A DNA stretch of 64,000 nucleotides from the NCBI RefSeq assembly GCF_042310355.1, contig NZ_JBHJMR010000002.1, positions 124,001-188,000 of the forward strand. Reading direction: 5' to 3'. Within the stretch, counting starts at the first letter, position 1, and every line of letters starts with the position of its first letter. Origin of the DNA: Wenzhouxiangella sp042310355 (GTDB lineage Bacteria; Pseudomonadota; Gammaproteobacteria; Xanthomonadales; Wenzhouxiangellaceae). The position numbers and the translations under genes were made by a program. Shown piece by piece: positions 40,621 through 50,055 of the stretch. The notes beneath the pieces were generated by a model that was not told where the DNA came from, searched no databases, and saw only the letters and a program-made list of their open reading frames with translations.

Positions 40621-42999
40621 ATGAGCAGAGAGCCGGTACGGCAGTACTTTCATGTCACGAGCGGCAAGCGCGGCAGCGGGATTGGATCGGTCAACTTGCG
40701 AGTGCGCTTGCGGGCATCACGACTGTTGCGGCAACTAGCGATGACCCTTTTGTGTCTTGTCTCGACGGGCGTCGCCGCCCAGGCGACGTTTACGATCAAC
40801 AGCCTCGGTGACCAATCCGACATGGATATCGGCGATGGCGTGTGCGATACCGGGTTCATGCTGCCCTTCGACACAGCGTGCACGCTCAGAGCGGCCATCC
40901 AGGAAGCCAACGCGACGGCTGGTCATGTAATCATTGCCTTCGACGATGCCCTGCCTACGGATAATTTTGGGTGGTCAGTCATCCAGCCGTCCACGATCCT
41001 GCCGGCCGTGACGGATCGCATAACCATCGATGGCTCGACACATGCTGACTATGTCAGCGGCAGCGGCCAGCCTCGCGTCGTGCTGCGATACTCGGCCACT
41101 GGCGCGCCCGGCGCCAGTGGTTTGATTTTTGGTGCGGGGAGTGGAGGATCGACGGTCCGGGCGCTAGCCATTGAAGCATTCCCGAACAGCGGGATCGTAT
41201 TGCTCGGCGGAAACGGCTTCACCATCGAGCAGTGCACCATCGGTTTTGCCTGGCTTCCACAGTCGCTCAGTAGTCTGGGGAATGGACAATTCGGCATTGT
41301 CGTTGACGGAGCGTCGGCGAGCGGTGGCGGCAATGTGACGATGGTTCGCGACAGCGTGATCTCCTATAACGGTACCAGCGGGATTCTGATCAGCGGTGGG
41401 TCCGAGGCGACCTTTGTTCAGAACAACGTTATCGGCCTGCGTCCTCCGACTGGATCCGGTTCGGCGTTCATTCCGGAGCCGGCCGCGGGTAACGGCGCCT
41501 ACGGTATTCATATCGCCCCGACTGCCGGACCCGACAACTACATCGGAGGATTCGGCTCGAATACCATTTCCAACAACGTCGACGGTGAAATTCTGATCGA
41601 AGCGGACGGTCAGACGCTGACCAGCAACCTGATTGGCATGCCGCACGACTTCCTGGTGCCGCCCAATTTCGAAGCCAGCGATTTCGGCAGGGGGGAGGTC
41701 GCTCTGGATATCGACAGTTCCGGTAACACGGTTGGCGACGTCAGTATCGTCAATCACATCGGCAACGCCACGTCCTTCAATGTGCGCGTTGGAGGCTTTG
41801 GCAATACGGTCAGTGACAATCTTATACGGCACGTTCGTGTGGGAGTTACGCCTGACGGGGATCAAGTCGGGGCGCCTTATGGAATCAACGTTTTCAATGC
41901 CGATAACACCATCATCGATTCCGCAATAGTCGCACATCACGGCACATCGAATATCGAGATCGTCTCCGGGACTGGGCATGAAATCACCCGCAGTCACCTC
42001 TACGGCGGCGCTATCAACGGTATTAGCTTGGGCGGTCTGGCTATGGTGGGTGGTAGTCCTGGAGACGGCAACGTGATTGTCGGCAATGATCGGGGCGTTT
42101 TCATCAACAATGTCGGAAGCGGGATCGTGGTTGTCAGCCGCAACTTCATCGGTACTGACGACCAAGGCTCCGATCTGGGGAACACAGTCGGTGTGCTTGT
42201 GAATGGGCCGAACAACACAGTCGACATCCTCGAAAACGTTATTGGATTCAACGAAACCGGGATCCAACTCGATGACGGCTCCACGGAAACCTGGATACAG
42301 GGGAATTCAATCGGTCTGCATGGCACCAGCACCCTGTTGCCAAACGGCACTGGAATTCGCATTCGAAGTTCGGGAGCCCCTGTCCTGAATCACCGCATCG
42401 GCTACGGGCCGACTGAGCAGATTCCGGACAAGGCGTTCCTGAGAAATTCGTTTCACAACGTCGGGGCCGCCATTGAATTCACCGGTGATCCTGGAGCTTC
42501 GGTCCTGAGCCATTCGATTCGCGGTAACCGGATGGTCGGCAACGAGCGCGGTATCGATCTGGGCCCCGGCGGTGATTCGGCCGATCCGGGAGATGCCGAC
42601 GAAGGTCCCAACCGGCTGCAGAACTTTCCAGAATTCGATGTCTCGGCAACCGAGCTGGACACCGAAACCGGAGAAATCGAGTACCGCTTTCGTGTGCTGA
42701 CCGCCACGCAGAATGCGGCCTATCCCCTGCGGGTAGACTTCTACGTCGCGGGGACCGATACCACGCAGGGCGAGCGCCACGTGGGCACTGTGATCTACCC
42801 GGATACACAGGCGCAGCAATGGGTCACCGGCAGTTTAGTGCCCACCCTGCCGCCGGTATTGCCCGGAAGTTACCTGGTCGCCAAGACGACGGACAACCAG
42901 GGCAATACCAGCCAGTTTTCGCCCCAGCAGATACTCCTGGCGGTGCAAGATGCGATTTTCTCCGACCGTTTCCGCGACGGAACGGTTATCGAGTTTTGA
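40621..42999 (+). CDS. exported CSLREA-domain beta-helix protein with IFSDRF tail
   Basis: 792 residues from the ATG at 40621, chosen for its strong GGGAGGAA ribosome site; the frame is open to 40426 but that part overlaps the sigma gene. A long n-region precedes the signal hydrophobic stretch LLRQLAMTLLCLVSTGVAAQA. Then a CSLREA domain (TFTINSLGDQSDMDIGDGVCDTG ending in ACTLRAAIQEANA, quoted in part) and a right-handed parallel beta-helix of repeated N-x-I/V-x-G-N turns (about 150-680). A final beta domain leads to AIFSDRFRDGTVIEF. Probably a secreted or surface beta-helix protein; no catalytic residues of pectate lyases are evident. It lies between the sigma factor and kinase 3. Confidence 0.9.
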   Translation: MSREPVRQYFHVTSGKRGSGIGSVNLRVRLRASRLLRQLAMTLLCLVSTGVAAQATFTINSLGDQSDMDIGDGVCDTGFMLPFDTACTLRAAIQEANATAGHVIIAFDDALPTDNFGWSVIQPSTILPAVTDRITIDGSTHADYVSGSGQPRVVLRYSATGAPGASGLIFGAGSGGSTVRALAIEAFPNSGIVLLGGNGFTIEQCTIGFAWLPQSLSSLGNGQFGIVVDGASASGGGNVTMVRDSVISYNGTSGILISGGSEATFVQNNVIGLRPPTGSGSAFIPEPAAGNGAYGIHIAPTAGPDNYIGGFGSNTISNNVDGEILIEADGQTLTSNLIGMPHDFLVPPNFEASDFGRGEVALDIDSSGNTVGDVSIVNHIGNATSFNVRVGGFGNTVSDNLIRHVRVGVTPDGDQVGAPYGINVFNADNTIIDSAIVAHHGTSNIEIVSGTGHEITRSHLYGGAINGISLGGLAMVGGSPGDGNVIVGNDRGVFINNVGSGIVVVSRNFIGTDDQGSDLGNTVGVLVNGPNNTVDILENVIGFNETGIQLDDGSTETWIQGNSIGLHGTSTLLPNGTGIRIRSSGAPVLNHRIGYGPTEQIPDKAFLRNSFHNVGAAIEFTGDPGASVLSHSIRGNRMVGNERGIDLGPGGDSADPGDADEGPNRLQNFPEFDVSATELDTETGEIEYRFRVLTATQNAAYPLRVDFYVAGTDTTQGERHVGTVIYPDTQAQQWVTGSLVPTLPPVLPGSYLVAKTTDNQGNTSQFSPQQILLAVQDAIFSDRFRDGTVIEF

Positions 43000-43030
43000 A
43001 ACCCATCAGTTTTTCATGCTCGGGTGCGGG

Positions 43031-45667
43031 ATGCAGATAGTACGGCTGAGCGAGCTTGACCGACTGCTGGAACGAATTCTCGACGGTGAAAAGGTCGATC
43101 AATCGACCCTCTCCGGGGAGGAACGTCGTCTCCTGGAGCAACTGGTCAACGCGTCCGGTGCGGCCATGCCGGGCCTGGATTCCGCGTGTGGCGAACACCC
43201 GGACTTCGCGTCCGAGATTTCTGCTGCCATCCTATCGGGCGACGTGCGGGCAGGGATGCGCGTCGGTCCGTTCCGCCTGGGCGAACGAATCGGCGCCGGT
43301 GGCATGGGCGTGGTTTTCAAGGCCTGGCGATGCGAGGGTGACTTCGAACAATGCGTAGCCCTCAAGCTCGTCGGCGCCGCTGCGGGCGACCCGCTGCTGG
43401 TCAGGATGTTTCACCGCGAACGCTCGATGCTGGCGCAGCTCGAGCACCCCAATATCGCGCGATTGATCGATGGCGGGGTAGGGGAGGCGCAACGCCCCTG
43501 GTTCGCGATGGAGTTCATCGACGGGCAGCCGGTGCATGATTACGCAAACCAGCACAAGCTGTCGGTTCGGGGACGCTTGGGCCTGTTGCTGCAGGCCTGC
43601 GATGCGCTGGAGCATGCTCACAGGCGACTGATCCTGCATCGCGACATCAAGCCGGCCAACCTGCTGGTCGACTCGACCGGCATGCTTCGACTGGTCGATT
43701 TCGGGCTGGGCCGCATATTCGATCCCGATCGCGTCGCCGATGCCGAAACCACGATCGGCGCCGGGCGCATGACGCCTGATTACGCCAGCCCGGAACAGGC
43801 CCGTGGAGAGCCCGTCTCCCTGGGCTCCGAGGTCTATCAGCTCGGCCTGGTGCTGCACGTGCTGCTGACCGGCGAGTTGCCGTATCGGCTTTCCGGACAC
43901 ACCGCTTTCGAAATTGCGAACACGATCAACCAGGCGACCATACGGCCGCCGAGCGAGCGCTGGCGCGACAACCAAATCGACGAAACGGTCGCCGAGTGCT
44001 TTCGTGAACCGCCCCGGAAACTGCGTCGGGCCCTGCGCGGCGATCTCGACAATATCGTATTGACCGCGCTCGCGCGCGATTCGCAAGCTCGCTACGCCAC
44101 CGTTGCGGAATTTGCCGCCGACTTGCGTCGTCACCTCGAGCAACTCCCGGTCAAGGCACGCGCGGCAACCCGGCGCTACCGACTTTCGCGTTTCGTGCAA
44201 CGCAACAAGGCGGCCGTGAGTGGCACTGCGGCGTTTATCGGCCTGCTCCTGGCGTCCGTGGTCTTGCTTGGGATGCAGTCCCGGCAACTGGCTACCGAGC
44301 GCGACAGGGCGGCGCTGGAGTCGCAACGCGCCCAGGTCGAGACGGCCAAGGCGCGACAGGTGCGCGACTACCTGGTCAGCCTTTTCGAAGAGGCCTCACC
44401 GCTGAACGACGGCGGCCGCGATATCACGGCCTACGAGCTGCTGCAGCAGGGTGCGGCGTCTGTCGATGCACTGGACGATGAACCCGAGGTGCAGGTGGAG
44501 ATGCTGCTTTCCCTGGCGATCGCCAATCGTAATCTGCTGGATTTCGATCAGGCCGCAGCGCTGCTCGACCGCGCACTGGCCCGATTGAAGGCAATGCCCG
44601 ATGCGCCGGTAGCAGACTACGCGGAGGTCATGATGTGGCGCGGGCGAGTGGCAGCCTTGCAAAACGATCATCAGATGGCTCTGGACTACCTGAATCGGGC
44701 CAACGCCCGGTTGGAGGGTGTGGCGGGTCGCCCGGTTCTGCACGCCACATCCCTGCGTAACCTGGCGATCACCCTGGCCAATCTGCGGGAGTTCGAACGT
44801 GCCGAGTCCACGTTGCAACAGGCCCTGGCAATCTACTCCGACAAGCGCGGATTCGAAGCCGAACGACACTTGATCGTCAATGATCTGGCCGCGTTCTACA
44901 ACTTCACTCGGCAGCCCGAGAGGGCGTTGCCGATGTTCGAGGACGTGGTCGCCTATCGCATCGCCACTCTTGGAGATGCCCACCCAGACACGCTTCACGC
45001 CCAGGGCAACCTGGCTGCAACCGCGATGGACTTGGGCCGTCTTGATCAGGCCCGCTCGGTGTTCGAAGCACTCGGTCCGCGTATGCGTGAACTCTACGGG
45101 AGCGACAGCGACGAATTCGGCCGGGTCCAGTACCGGCTGGGACGGATCGCGCTGGAGCAGGGGGATTACGCGCGCAGTGCCGAGCTGCTGGCCGAGGCGA
45201 GGCGGATTCGGCGACTCAGCCGCGGGCCCGATGACGGCAATCTGGCCACCATCGTTTCCTGGCAGGCGGCCCTCGCCGAACGCCAGGGCGACCTCGTCCT
45301 GGCGGTGAGTCATCTGGAGGATGCACTCGCAATCTACGACCGAATCAGGCCGGAACCTCATCCATCCAAGCTCGAGTTGCGGATATCCCTTGGCGAAACG
45401 CTCGACCGGCTGGGGCGTCGTGACGATTCCCTGGCTGTCTATGTGCGGGCCTTTCAGTCGCTTGGTGACTACGCCGATCCGTTCGCTGTCCGGACCGCCG
45501 AGGGTCTCGTTGCGCTGGCGCGCGATAGCCTCTCAGCCGACGAGTCCGAGCGTGCGAGTATGGCCCTGGATTACGCACGACGCGCCGCCGAAGCCGCTAC
45601 GGATACGGAGCAAAAGTCCGAACTATTCGAGCAGATCGATCAGTTGTGGAACTCGATCGAACCGTAA
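43031..45667 (+). CDS. membrane Ser/Thr protein kinase with TPR tail (kinase 3)
   Basis: 878 residues if started at ATG 43031 (MQIVRLSELDRLLERIL, aligning with kinase 2); ATG 43016 and a start overlapping the CSLREA gene at 42950 are alternatives. Kinase domain: GAGGMG (88-93), K112, HRDIKPAN (203-210), DFG (223-225), YASPEQARGE. Membrane helix VSGTAAFIGLLLASVVLLGM (about 397-416), then a coiled segment and periplasmic TPR repeats (about 480-870). Complete catalytic set. It begins 31 bases after the CSLREA gene and is probably in one transcript with the sigma factor and that protein, which links kinase signalling with an exported product (inference). Confidence 0.92.
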   Translation: MQIVRLSELDRLLERILDGEKVDQSTLSGEERRLLEQLVNASGAAMPGLDSACGEHPDFASEISAAILSGDVRAGMRVGPFRLGERIGAGGMGVVFKAWRCEGDFEQCVALKLVGAAAGDPLLVRMFHRERSMLAQLEHPNIARLIDGGVGEAQRPWFAMEFIDGQPVHDYANQHKLSVRGRLGLLLQACDALEHAHRRLILHRDIKPANLLVDSTGMLRLVDFGLGRIFDPDRVADAETTIGAGRMTPDYASPEQARGEPVSLGSEVYQLGLVLHVLLTGELPYRLSGHTAFEIANTINQATIRPPSERWRDNQIDETVAECFREPPRKLRRALRGDLDNIVLTALARDSQARYATVAEFAADLRRHLEQLPVKARAATRRYRLSRFVQRNKAAVSGTAAFIGLLLASVVLLGMQSRQLATERDRAALESQRAQVETAKARQVRDYLVSLFEEASPLNDGGRDITAYELLQQGAASVDALDDEPEVQVEMLLSLAIANRNLLDFDQAAALLDRALARLKAMPDAPVADYAEVMMWRGRVAALQNDHQMALDYLNRANARLEGVAGRPVLHATSLRNLAITLANLREFERAESTLQQALAIYSDKRGFEAERHLIVNDLAAFYNFTRQPERALPMFEDVVAYRIATLGDAHPDTLHAQGNLAATAMDLGRLDQARSVFEALGPRMRELYGSDSDEFGRVQYRLGRIALEQGDYARSAELLAEARRIRRLSRGPDDGNLATIVSWQAALAERQGDLVLAVSHLEDALAIYDRIRPEPHPSKLELRISLGETLDRLGRRDDSLAVYVRAFQSLGDYADPFAVRTAEGLVALARDSLSADESERASMALDYARRAAEAATDTEQKSELFEQIDQLWNSIEP

Positions 45668-45688
45668 AGTAAGGCCGGATTCCGCTCG

Positions 45689-45709
45689 GGAGATCCCTGA
45701 CGAATCTCC
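45689..45709. terminator. weak hairpin between convergent genes
   Basis: GGAGAT (45689-45694) pairs with ATCTCC (45704-45709) around 9 bases, between kinase 3 and the convergent beta-helix gene. Short stem and no T-tract. Confidence 0.25.
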
Positions 45710-45757
45710 ATTGGGCGGGCGGCAAGCCGACATTGATGTTGCGCCCCGGCAATGCGC

Positions 45758-47716
45758 TCACTGTTGTTCGAAGCGATCCTGGAACAACTTGTCGTTGCCG
45801 GTCTCATATGGTCCAAGGTCGACAATGCCGTCGTTGATTCTCGAAAAGCCATCGAGATCCGTGCTGATGCCGCTCACGAATGCGTTCTCACCCATATCGA
45901 TCACCGGCGAGGTGTCGCGCAGGCGCAGGTTGCCGGCCGGGCTGGGTGCAGCGATCGGGCTGACCGGGGTAAGGAACTTGGGGTTGTTGTTCGGGTCGGT
46001 GCCGTCGAGCGTTCCGCTGCCCGGGAATTCGCCGGCCGGGTAGCCCTGCAGCAGGCTGTTGCTGACCTCGACGATGTTGCTGGCGGAATAGTCGTCCATG
46101 GTCGCTTCCGCCGTACCCGTGCCCGAGCTGTCGCGGTTGTTCCAGATGGCGGTGTTGCGAAACGTCATCTGGAGGGGTCTGTCTATCGCACCGCCGCGCA
46201 ACTGCGCGTCATTGCCGGTCATCGCCACGTTGGTCAGAACCCGGTTGCCATCGGTGCCGCCTTGGTTAAACAGGCCGCCGCCCAGGTTGGCCAGGTTGCC
46301 GCTGAACAAACCATTGATCATCTCGAATGGCGTATCTTGCTCCGTATACATGCCGCCGCCGTCGAGCGTCGCGCTATTGCCTCTGAACGCCACGCTTGTC
46401 ATCTGCAGGCTGGAGTCGACGCTGTTGGTCGCTCGATAGGATAGCCCACCGCCCTTTTCAGAGCTGTTTCCGATAAGCGCGATATCGGCCAACGTGGCCT
46501 GGCTGTTGAACAGGTCGAGTCCGCCCCCGGCGATGACGGACGCGTTGTTTTCGAAGCTTACCTGGGTCAGGGTCACACTCGTCGGATCGAAATTGACGCC
46601 AAGCGAAGCGCCGCCACCCTCTCTGTCACTTTCATTCTCCCGGAATATGACATTGTCCATTACCACGGTGTTGTCCCCAGAGGAAAGGCCGCCGCCCGCG
46701 CCTTCGGCGTCGTTGCGGAAGAAGGTGACGCCCTCGATGAGCAGATCATCGCCGACGCTGCGCAGTCCGCCGCCTCTCGCATCGCTGTTGCCGTGTCGAA
46801 TCGTCAGGTCGCTGAGCTCAAAATAGGTGTTGTCGTTGACGCTGATGACCCGATCACCGGCCTGGCCCTGGCTTGCCGCAGCCTGGATGATCGTGCCATG
46901 GCGGGATGCGCCGCGTATGTCCAGCGCCTTGTCGACAACAAGCGTCTCGGTGTAGACCGCATCGGCCACGATCACGCCATCCCAGGGTTGCGCCGAATCA
47001 ATCGCATGCTGGATGGTTGCGCACGGGCTGGCCGGGGTCGAGCAGTCGTTCACGCCACCTTCGTCATCGCCACTCACGCCGTCGACATAGCGAAGCGCCA
47101 GACCCAGGGACGCCGTAGCCAGTGATGTTGGGCCCTGGCTGACAGCGAATTGCAGCGAGCCATTGAGAAAACTCGGCACGGTTTGAAAGCTCGCGTTGTC
47201 TGCGGTCAGAAGATCTTCAAAGCGAGTGCCGGGGGAAATATTGAAGTCCGGATCGAAGGTCGGGCTCAGTCTTCTCCGGCTGAACGGTGAGTTGTCCTCC
47301 TCGATCGAGATATTGATCGTGTTGTTGAATCGGTCGAGGAAAACCTCGGCCTTGTCATCGGGTTCGTTGTTGCTGGAAAACCGAATCACCGGCGCATTGT
47401 TCGGATTCGGTGGTTCCGGCACCAGGTCGATGGCCCAGGAGGTCATCTCGTAGAATCGGATGCTGGCCGGATTGGAAAGTGGATTTGAGAGGTCGATTTC
47501 GAAGAAGCCGGAGAAAGTGGCGTTGTCGTAGTCGGCGTTCACGCTGAGGCCGTCGTCGTTCAGCTGGCCTTCCAGCGACAGACGCAGGATGTCGGCTGCC
47601 AGTGGGGGCGAAACGAGTAGACCGAAAATAGTCAGCGCCAGCATCCAGGATCTGATCATACGAGCAAAATTGTTCGAGCTTGCTGCTTGGTACGGGTCGA
47701 TTGTGGATGGGTGCAT
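45758..47716 (-). CDS. exported beta-helix protein with LFQDRFE tail
   Basis: 652 residues. The start at 47716 is favoured by GAGGAAATAACC upstream, giving a long n-region before the signal hydrophobic segment MLALTIFGLLVSPPLAA; an ATG at 47659 has no ribosome site. The N-terminal domain (about 45-210) is beta-rich. The rest is a right-handed beta-helix of the pectate-lyase/polymorphic-outer-membrane type: CATIQHAIDSAQPWDGVIVADAVYTE start (in part), then many GGGL-x and GN/GGG turns such as EGAGGGLSSGDNTVV and LGGGLFNQGGTDGNRV. It ends KLFQDRFEQQ. Starts two bases after the stop of the fibre gene, so same transcript. No catalytic motif seen. Confidence 0.9.
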   Translation of the reverse strand: MHPSTIDPYQAASSNNFARMIRSWMLALTIFGLLVSPPLAADILRLSLEGQLNDDGLSVNADYDNATFSGFFEIDLSNPLSNPASIRFYEMTSWAIDLVPEPPNPNNAPVIRFSSNNEPDDKAEVFLDRFNNTINISIEEDNSPFSRRRLSPTFDPDFNISPGTRFEDLLTADNASFQTVPSFLNGSLQFAVSQGPTSLATASLGLALRYVDGVSGDDEGGVNDCSTPASPCATIQHAIDSAQPWDGVIVADAVYTETLVVDKALDIRGASRHGTIIQAAASQGQAGDRVISVNDNTYFELSDLTIRHGNSDARGGGLRSVGDDLLIEGVTFFRNDAEGAGGGLSSGDNTVVMDNVIFRENESDREGGGASLGVNFDPTSVTLTQVSFENNASVIAGGGLDLFNSQATLADIALIGNSSEKGGGLSYRATNSVDSSLQMTSVAFRGNSATLDGGGMYTEQDTPFEMINGLFSGNLANLGGGLFNQGGTDGNRVLTNVAMTGNDAQLRGGAIDRPLQMTFRNTAIWNNRDSSGTGTAEATMDDYSASNIVEVSNSLLQGYPAGEFPGSGTLDGTDPNNNPKFLTPVSPIAAPSPAGNLRLRDTSPVIDMGENAFVSGISTDLDGFSRINDGIVDLGPYETGNDKLFQDRFEQQ

Positions 47717-47718
47717 GG

Positions 47719-49080
47719 TTATTTCCTCGTTTCAAATCGAAAATGCTCGGCCAGCGATCGGTCCTCGATCAGCAGCGTTTCGAGTGCTGCAAGGCGGGCT
47801 TCCAGTTCGACGTTGCGCTCGGAAAGCGCCTCGATCCGGCTGGCTTGGGTCGTGAGTGCGGATACTTCGGTGCGAAGCTCCTCGATGCGCGCGTCCTGGG
47901 CCTGGATGAAGGCCTGCTGCTCCTGGATGGCTTTCAGCGCGATGACGGAAAAACCGGCGTAGTTCACGCCCAGGTACCCGTCCTCTCCCTCCCGGCTGGC
48001 CAGCTGGGGAAACTGCTCGGCGACGTCCTGCGCGATCAGGCCGATCTGACGCTTGGTGTCTGGAGCATCGTGATTGAGTCGGTAGTCGACAACCTCGAGA
48101 GCGGCGACTCTTCCCAACACGGCCTCGATCGGCTGGATGTCATTCTTGAGCCGCCTGTCAGAGAGCTGGATCCACGTGCCATCATTTCTTACATACGCGA
48201 CCACGCTCGTGCTGTCATTCCCGGAATCGTAGTTGAAGAGCAGAGACGTTCCGGAGGTATGAATATCCCATCGCCGCCCCTGGTTATTCTCAAACCGAAT
48301 GCCATCCGGCGTTCCCGAGGATGTGTTCAGACCGCCAAGATGCAGATTGGTGGCTGGCGCATTGGTGTTGATTCCAACCCCGCCGGCAGCGCGGATCAGA
48401 AACTGATTTGGCGCAGTTGACGTGAAGGAGCCATTCGGGGCAGCGGAGTCAGCCCAGATGAAAGTTCCTCGGTCTCCGTCCGGACCTCCTTCTGGAACCC
48501 CCGAACAACCATAGCTTGAAAAATCTGCCCCACTTGGTGGACGAACTTTTGCCCCGGCTCCACCGGCCCAACTGAATTCACCGCCTGCACAATTGTTGAA
48601 ACCACCCGGTGCCACGCTATATCGGCCTGCGATATTCTGGCGCCCCCCGCTCACAGTACTCCATACTCCCGCCGCTCGGTTACGCCAGCCGCCACTTACA
48701 ACACTTTCAGTTACGGCAGTATTCATCCAACCTCCACCTACCGTACTGAACTGCCCGAACGTCTCATTCAGATGACCGCCACTCACCGTGCTCATGCTTC
48801 CACTTGCGGAGTTTTCAACACCACCGGAAATCGTGGCGGCAAAGCCAGGGGCTTCATTCTGATGACCACCACTGATGTTAGATGACTCGCCGCCAGCCTC
48901 ATTCGAACTACCCCCGCCAATGGAGCTCATTTCGCCGTTTGCAGTATTGCTGTCGCCACCGCCAACGGTACTCATGGAACCCCTAGCGGTGTTGCTTTCG
49001 CCACCGCCAACGGTGCTAAATCCACCATGTGCCGAATTTCTTGAGCCACCGCCAACGTGTTGCTCGCGGTATTGATCCAT
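47719..49080 (-). CDS. 3' part of a frameshifted fibre protein: YadA-type repeats plus S74 chaperone domain
   Basis: 453-residue open frame. Repeats of the form [VI]GGG-x-x-N-x-A-x-G (about 15 residues each) fill residues 9-170 and continue, in another frame, the repeats of the upstream part. Then a beta domain and a C-terminal intramolecular chaperone (Peptidase_S74): LSDRRLKNDIQPIEAVLGRV with the Ser/Lys-type autocleavage region, RQIGLIAQDVAEQFPQL, GVNYAGFSVIALKAIQEQQA and a terminal coiled coil. S74 domains trimerise a fibre and cleave themselves. The ATG at 49080 has no ribosome site and is probably not a real start; the part belongs with the frame at 48972-49937. The split lies at 49057-49091. 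Confidence 0.8.
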   Translation of the reverse strand: MDQYREQHVGGGSRNSAHGGFSTVGGGESNTARGSMSTVGGGDSNTANGEMSSIGGGSSNEAGGESSNISGGHQNEAPGFAATISGGVENSASGSMSTVSGGHLNETFGQFSTVGGGWMNTAVTESVVSGGWRNRAAGVWSTVSGGRQNIAGRYSVAPGGFNNCAGGEFSWAGGAGAKVRPPSGADFSSYGCSGVPEGGPDGDRGTFIWADSAAPNGSFTSTAPNQFLIRAAGGVGINTNAPATNLHLGGLNTSSGTPDGIRFENNQGRRWDIHTSGTSLLFNYDSGNDSTSVVAYVRNDGTWIQLSDRRLKNDIQPIEAVLGRVAALEVVDYRLNHDAPDTKRQIGLIAQDVAEQFPQLASREGEDGYLGVNYAGFSVIALKAIQEQQAFIQAQDARIEELRTEVSALTTQASRIEALSERNVELEARLAALETLLIEDRSLAEHFRFETRK

Positions 49081-49330
49081 CCGCCGCCGACGGAGCTTGA
49101 AATACCGCTGGCGGTGTTGCTGCTACCGCCGCCAACGTGGGCTCCTGTATTGGCAGAGTTGCCGGCGCCTCCTCCAATGGAACTTAGAGTTCCAGATGCC
49201 TCGTTACTCGCGCCGCCGCCGACTGTACTGCCTCTTTCAAAGGCCTTGTTATTGACGCCCCCGCCGACGGTGCTGTAAATACCTGTTGCGAGATTGGGGC
49301 CGGCATCAAACCCGCCGCCGGAAACAACGC
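48596..49330 (-). repeat. tandem YadA-head coding repeats
   Basis: About fifteen units of 42-45 bases encoding [VI]-x-GGG-x-x-N-x-A/S, degenerate at DNA level but regular in protein. One unit (49057-49091) is only 35 bases long and breaks the frame. Confidence 0.75.
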
Positions 49331-49937
49331 TAGCGGCGGCTGAGGCTTCATTGCCGGAATACCCCAGCGTGAGGGAGGGTGAGAAAAATGATTCGCCACC
49401 CAACTCACCTTCACGGGGTTCGAAACTGAATTTCTGAGTCTCGAACAAGTACTCTATTGCGCCGGTAGCCGAGTCGAGCGTGAAAGGCGATGCCCCTTCC
49501 GGACCCTCTGGGCCTTGAGGCCCAGAGGGCCCGGGATCACCCTGGGGCCCGGCCGGCCCTTGAGGGCCCTCGGGGCCTTCATTGCCGTCGAGCGCGAACA
49601 GCGCTACGGGCGCCGGCCGAATCGGCTGGCGCGGACTCAATGGCGCCCCGTCGACCCAAACCTCGAGAAACCGCGCGCTGCCGTCGAACGCCGCCGGTCC
49701 GAAATCCAGCTCTACCTGGAACAGCCCGTCCTCGACCGGCCAGTTGGTCTGGATCACCGTGGTGCCGACCTGGCTGCCGTCAACCAGCGCGTCGTAGAGC
49801 TGGAACTGCAGGTTGGCCGTGCCGGTAAACGGCGTACTGTTTTCCTGCAGCTGACCCTGATAGGTGATTGTGCTGTCCTGGGCGGCGACGGGCAGCGCCA
49901 TCAGTACTGCAATGACCATGGATGCGATGCGCAACAT
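48972..49937 (-). CDS. 5' part of the frameshifted fibre protein: signal peptide, collagen-like and YadA-type repeats
   Basis: 321 residues from the ATG at 49937, which has GAGGAAATTTCG upstream. Signal peptide MLRIASMVIAVLMALPVAAQ, a beta domain (STITYQGQLQENSTPFTG, typical N-terminal domain of such fibres), a collagen-like Gly-x-y stretch (GPEGPQGPAGPQGDPGPSG), then YadA-head repeats with VGGG every 14-15 residues. The repeat frame is lost at 49057-49091, where one unit has 35 bases instead of about 45; the true continuation is in the frame at 47719-49080. Past that point the reading (LAVAQEIRHM...) is out-of-frame sequence. As one gene it would encode about 740 residues, a trimeric surface or tail-fibre-like protein. 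Confidence 0.8.
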   Translation of the reverse strand: MLRIASMVIAVLMALPVAAQDSTITYQGQLQENSTPFTGTANLQFQLYDALVDGSQVGTTVIQTNWPVEDGLFQVELDFGPAAFDGSARFLEVWVDGAPLSPRQPIRPAPVALFALDGNEGPEGPQGPAGPQGDPGPSGPQGPEGPEGASPFTLDSATGAIEYLFETQKFSFEPREGELGGESFFSPSLTLGYSGNEASAAASVVSGGGFDAGPNLATGIYSTVGGGVNNKAFERGSTVGGGASNEASGTLSSIGGGAGNSANTGAHVGGGSSNTASGISSSVGGGWINTASNTLAVAQEIRHMVDLAPLAVAKATPLGVP

Positions 49938-50055
49938 CGAAATTTCCTCGGCGTGAATCAATGTCCTGAAGGGCTATCCGGATTCCGCCGAGAAAGTTGG
50001 TCATTCGGGTGTGCGCATTGGCTTCAAACGCCGCGAATCTCGCCTTCCTGGCCGA

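Noticed and set aside
47719..49080. The S74 half as an independent gene starting at 49080
   Set aside because: No ribosome site or signal peptide, and the repeat pattern continues seamlessly from the other frame, so it is one split gene.
49057..49091. Programmed ribosomal frameshift in the fibre gene
   Set aside because: No slippery heptamer or downstream stem is visible; the unit is shortened by about ten bases instead.
48596..49330. Regular short repeats that could be taken for a CRISPR array
   Set aside because: Units are 42-45 bases, degenerate in DNA, have no constant repeat with unique spacers, and encode a regular YadA-type protein repeat.
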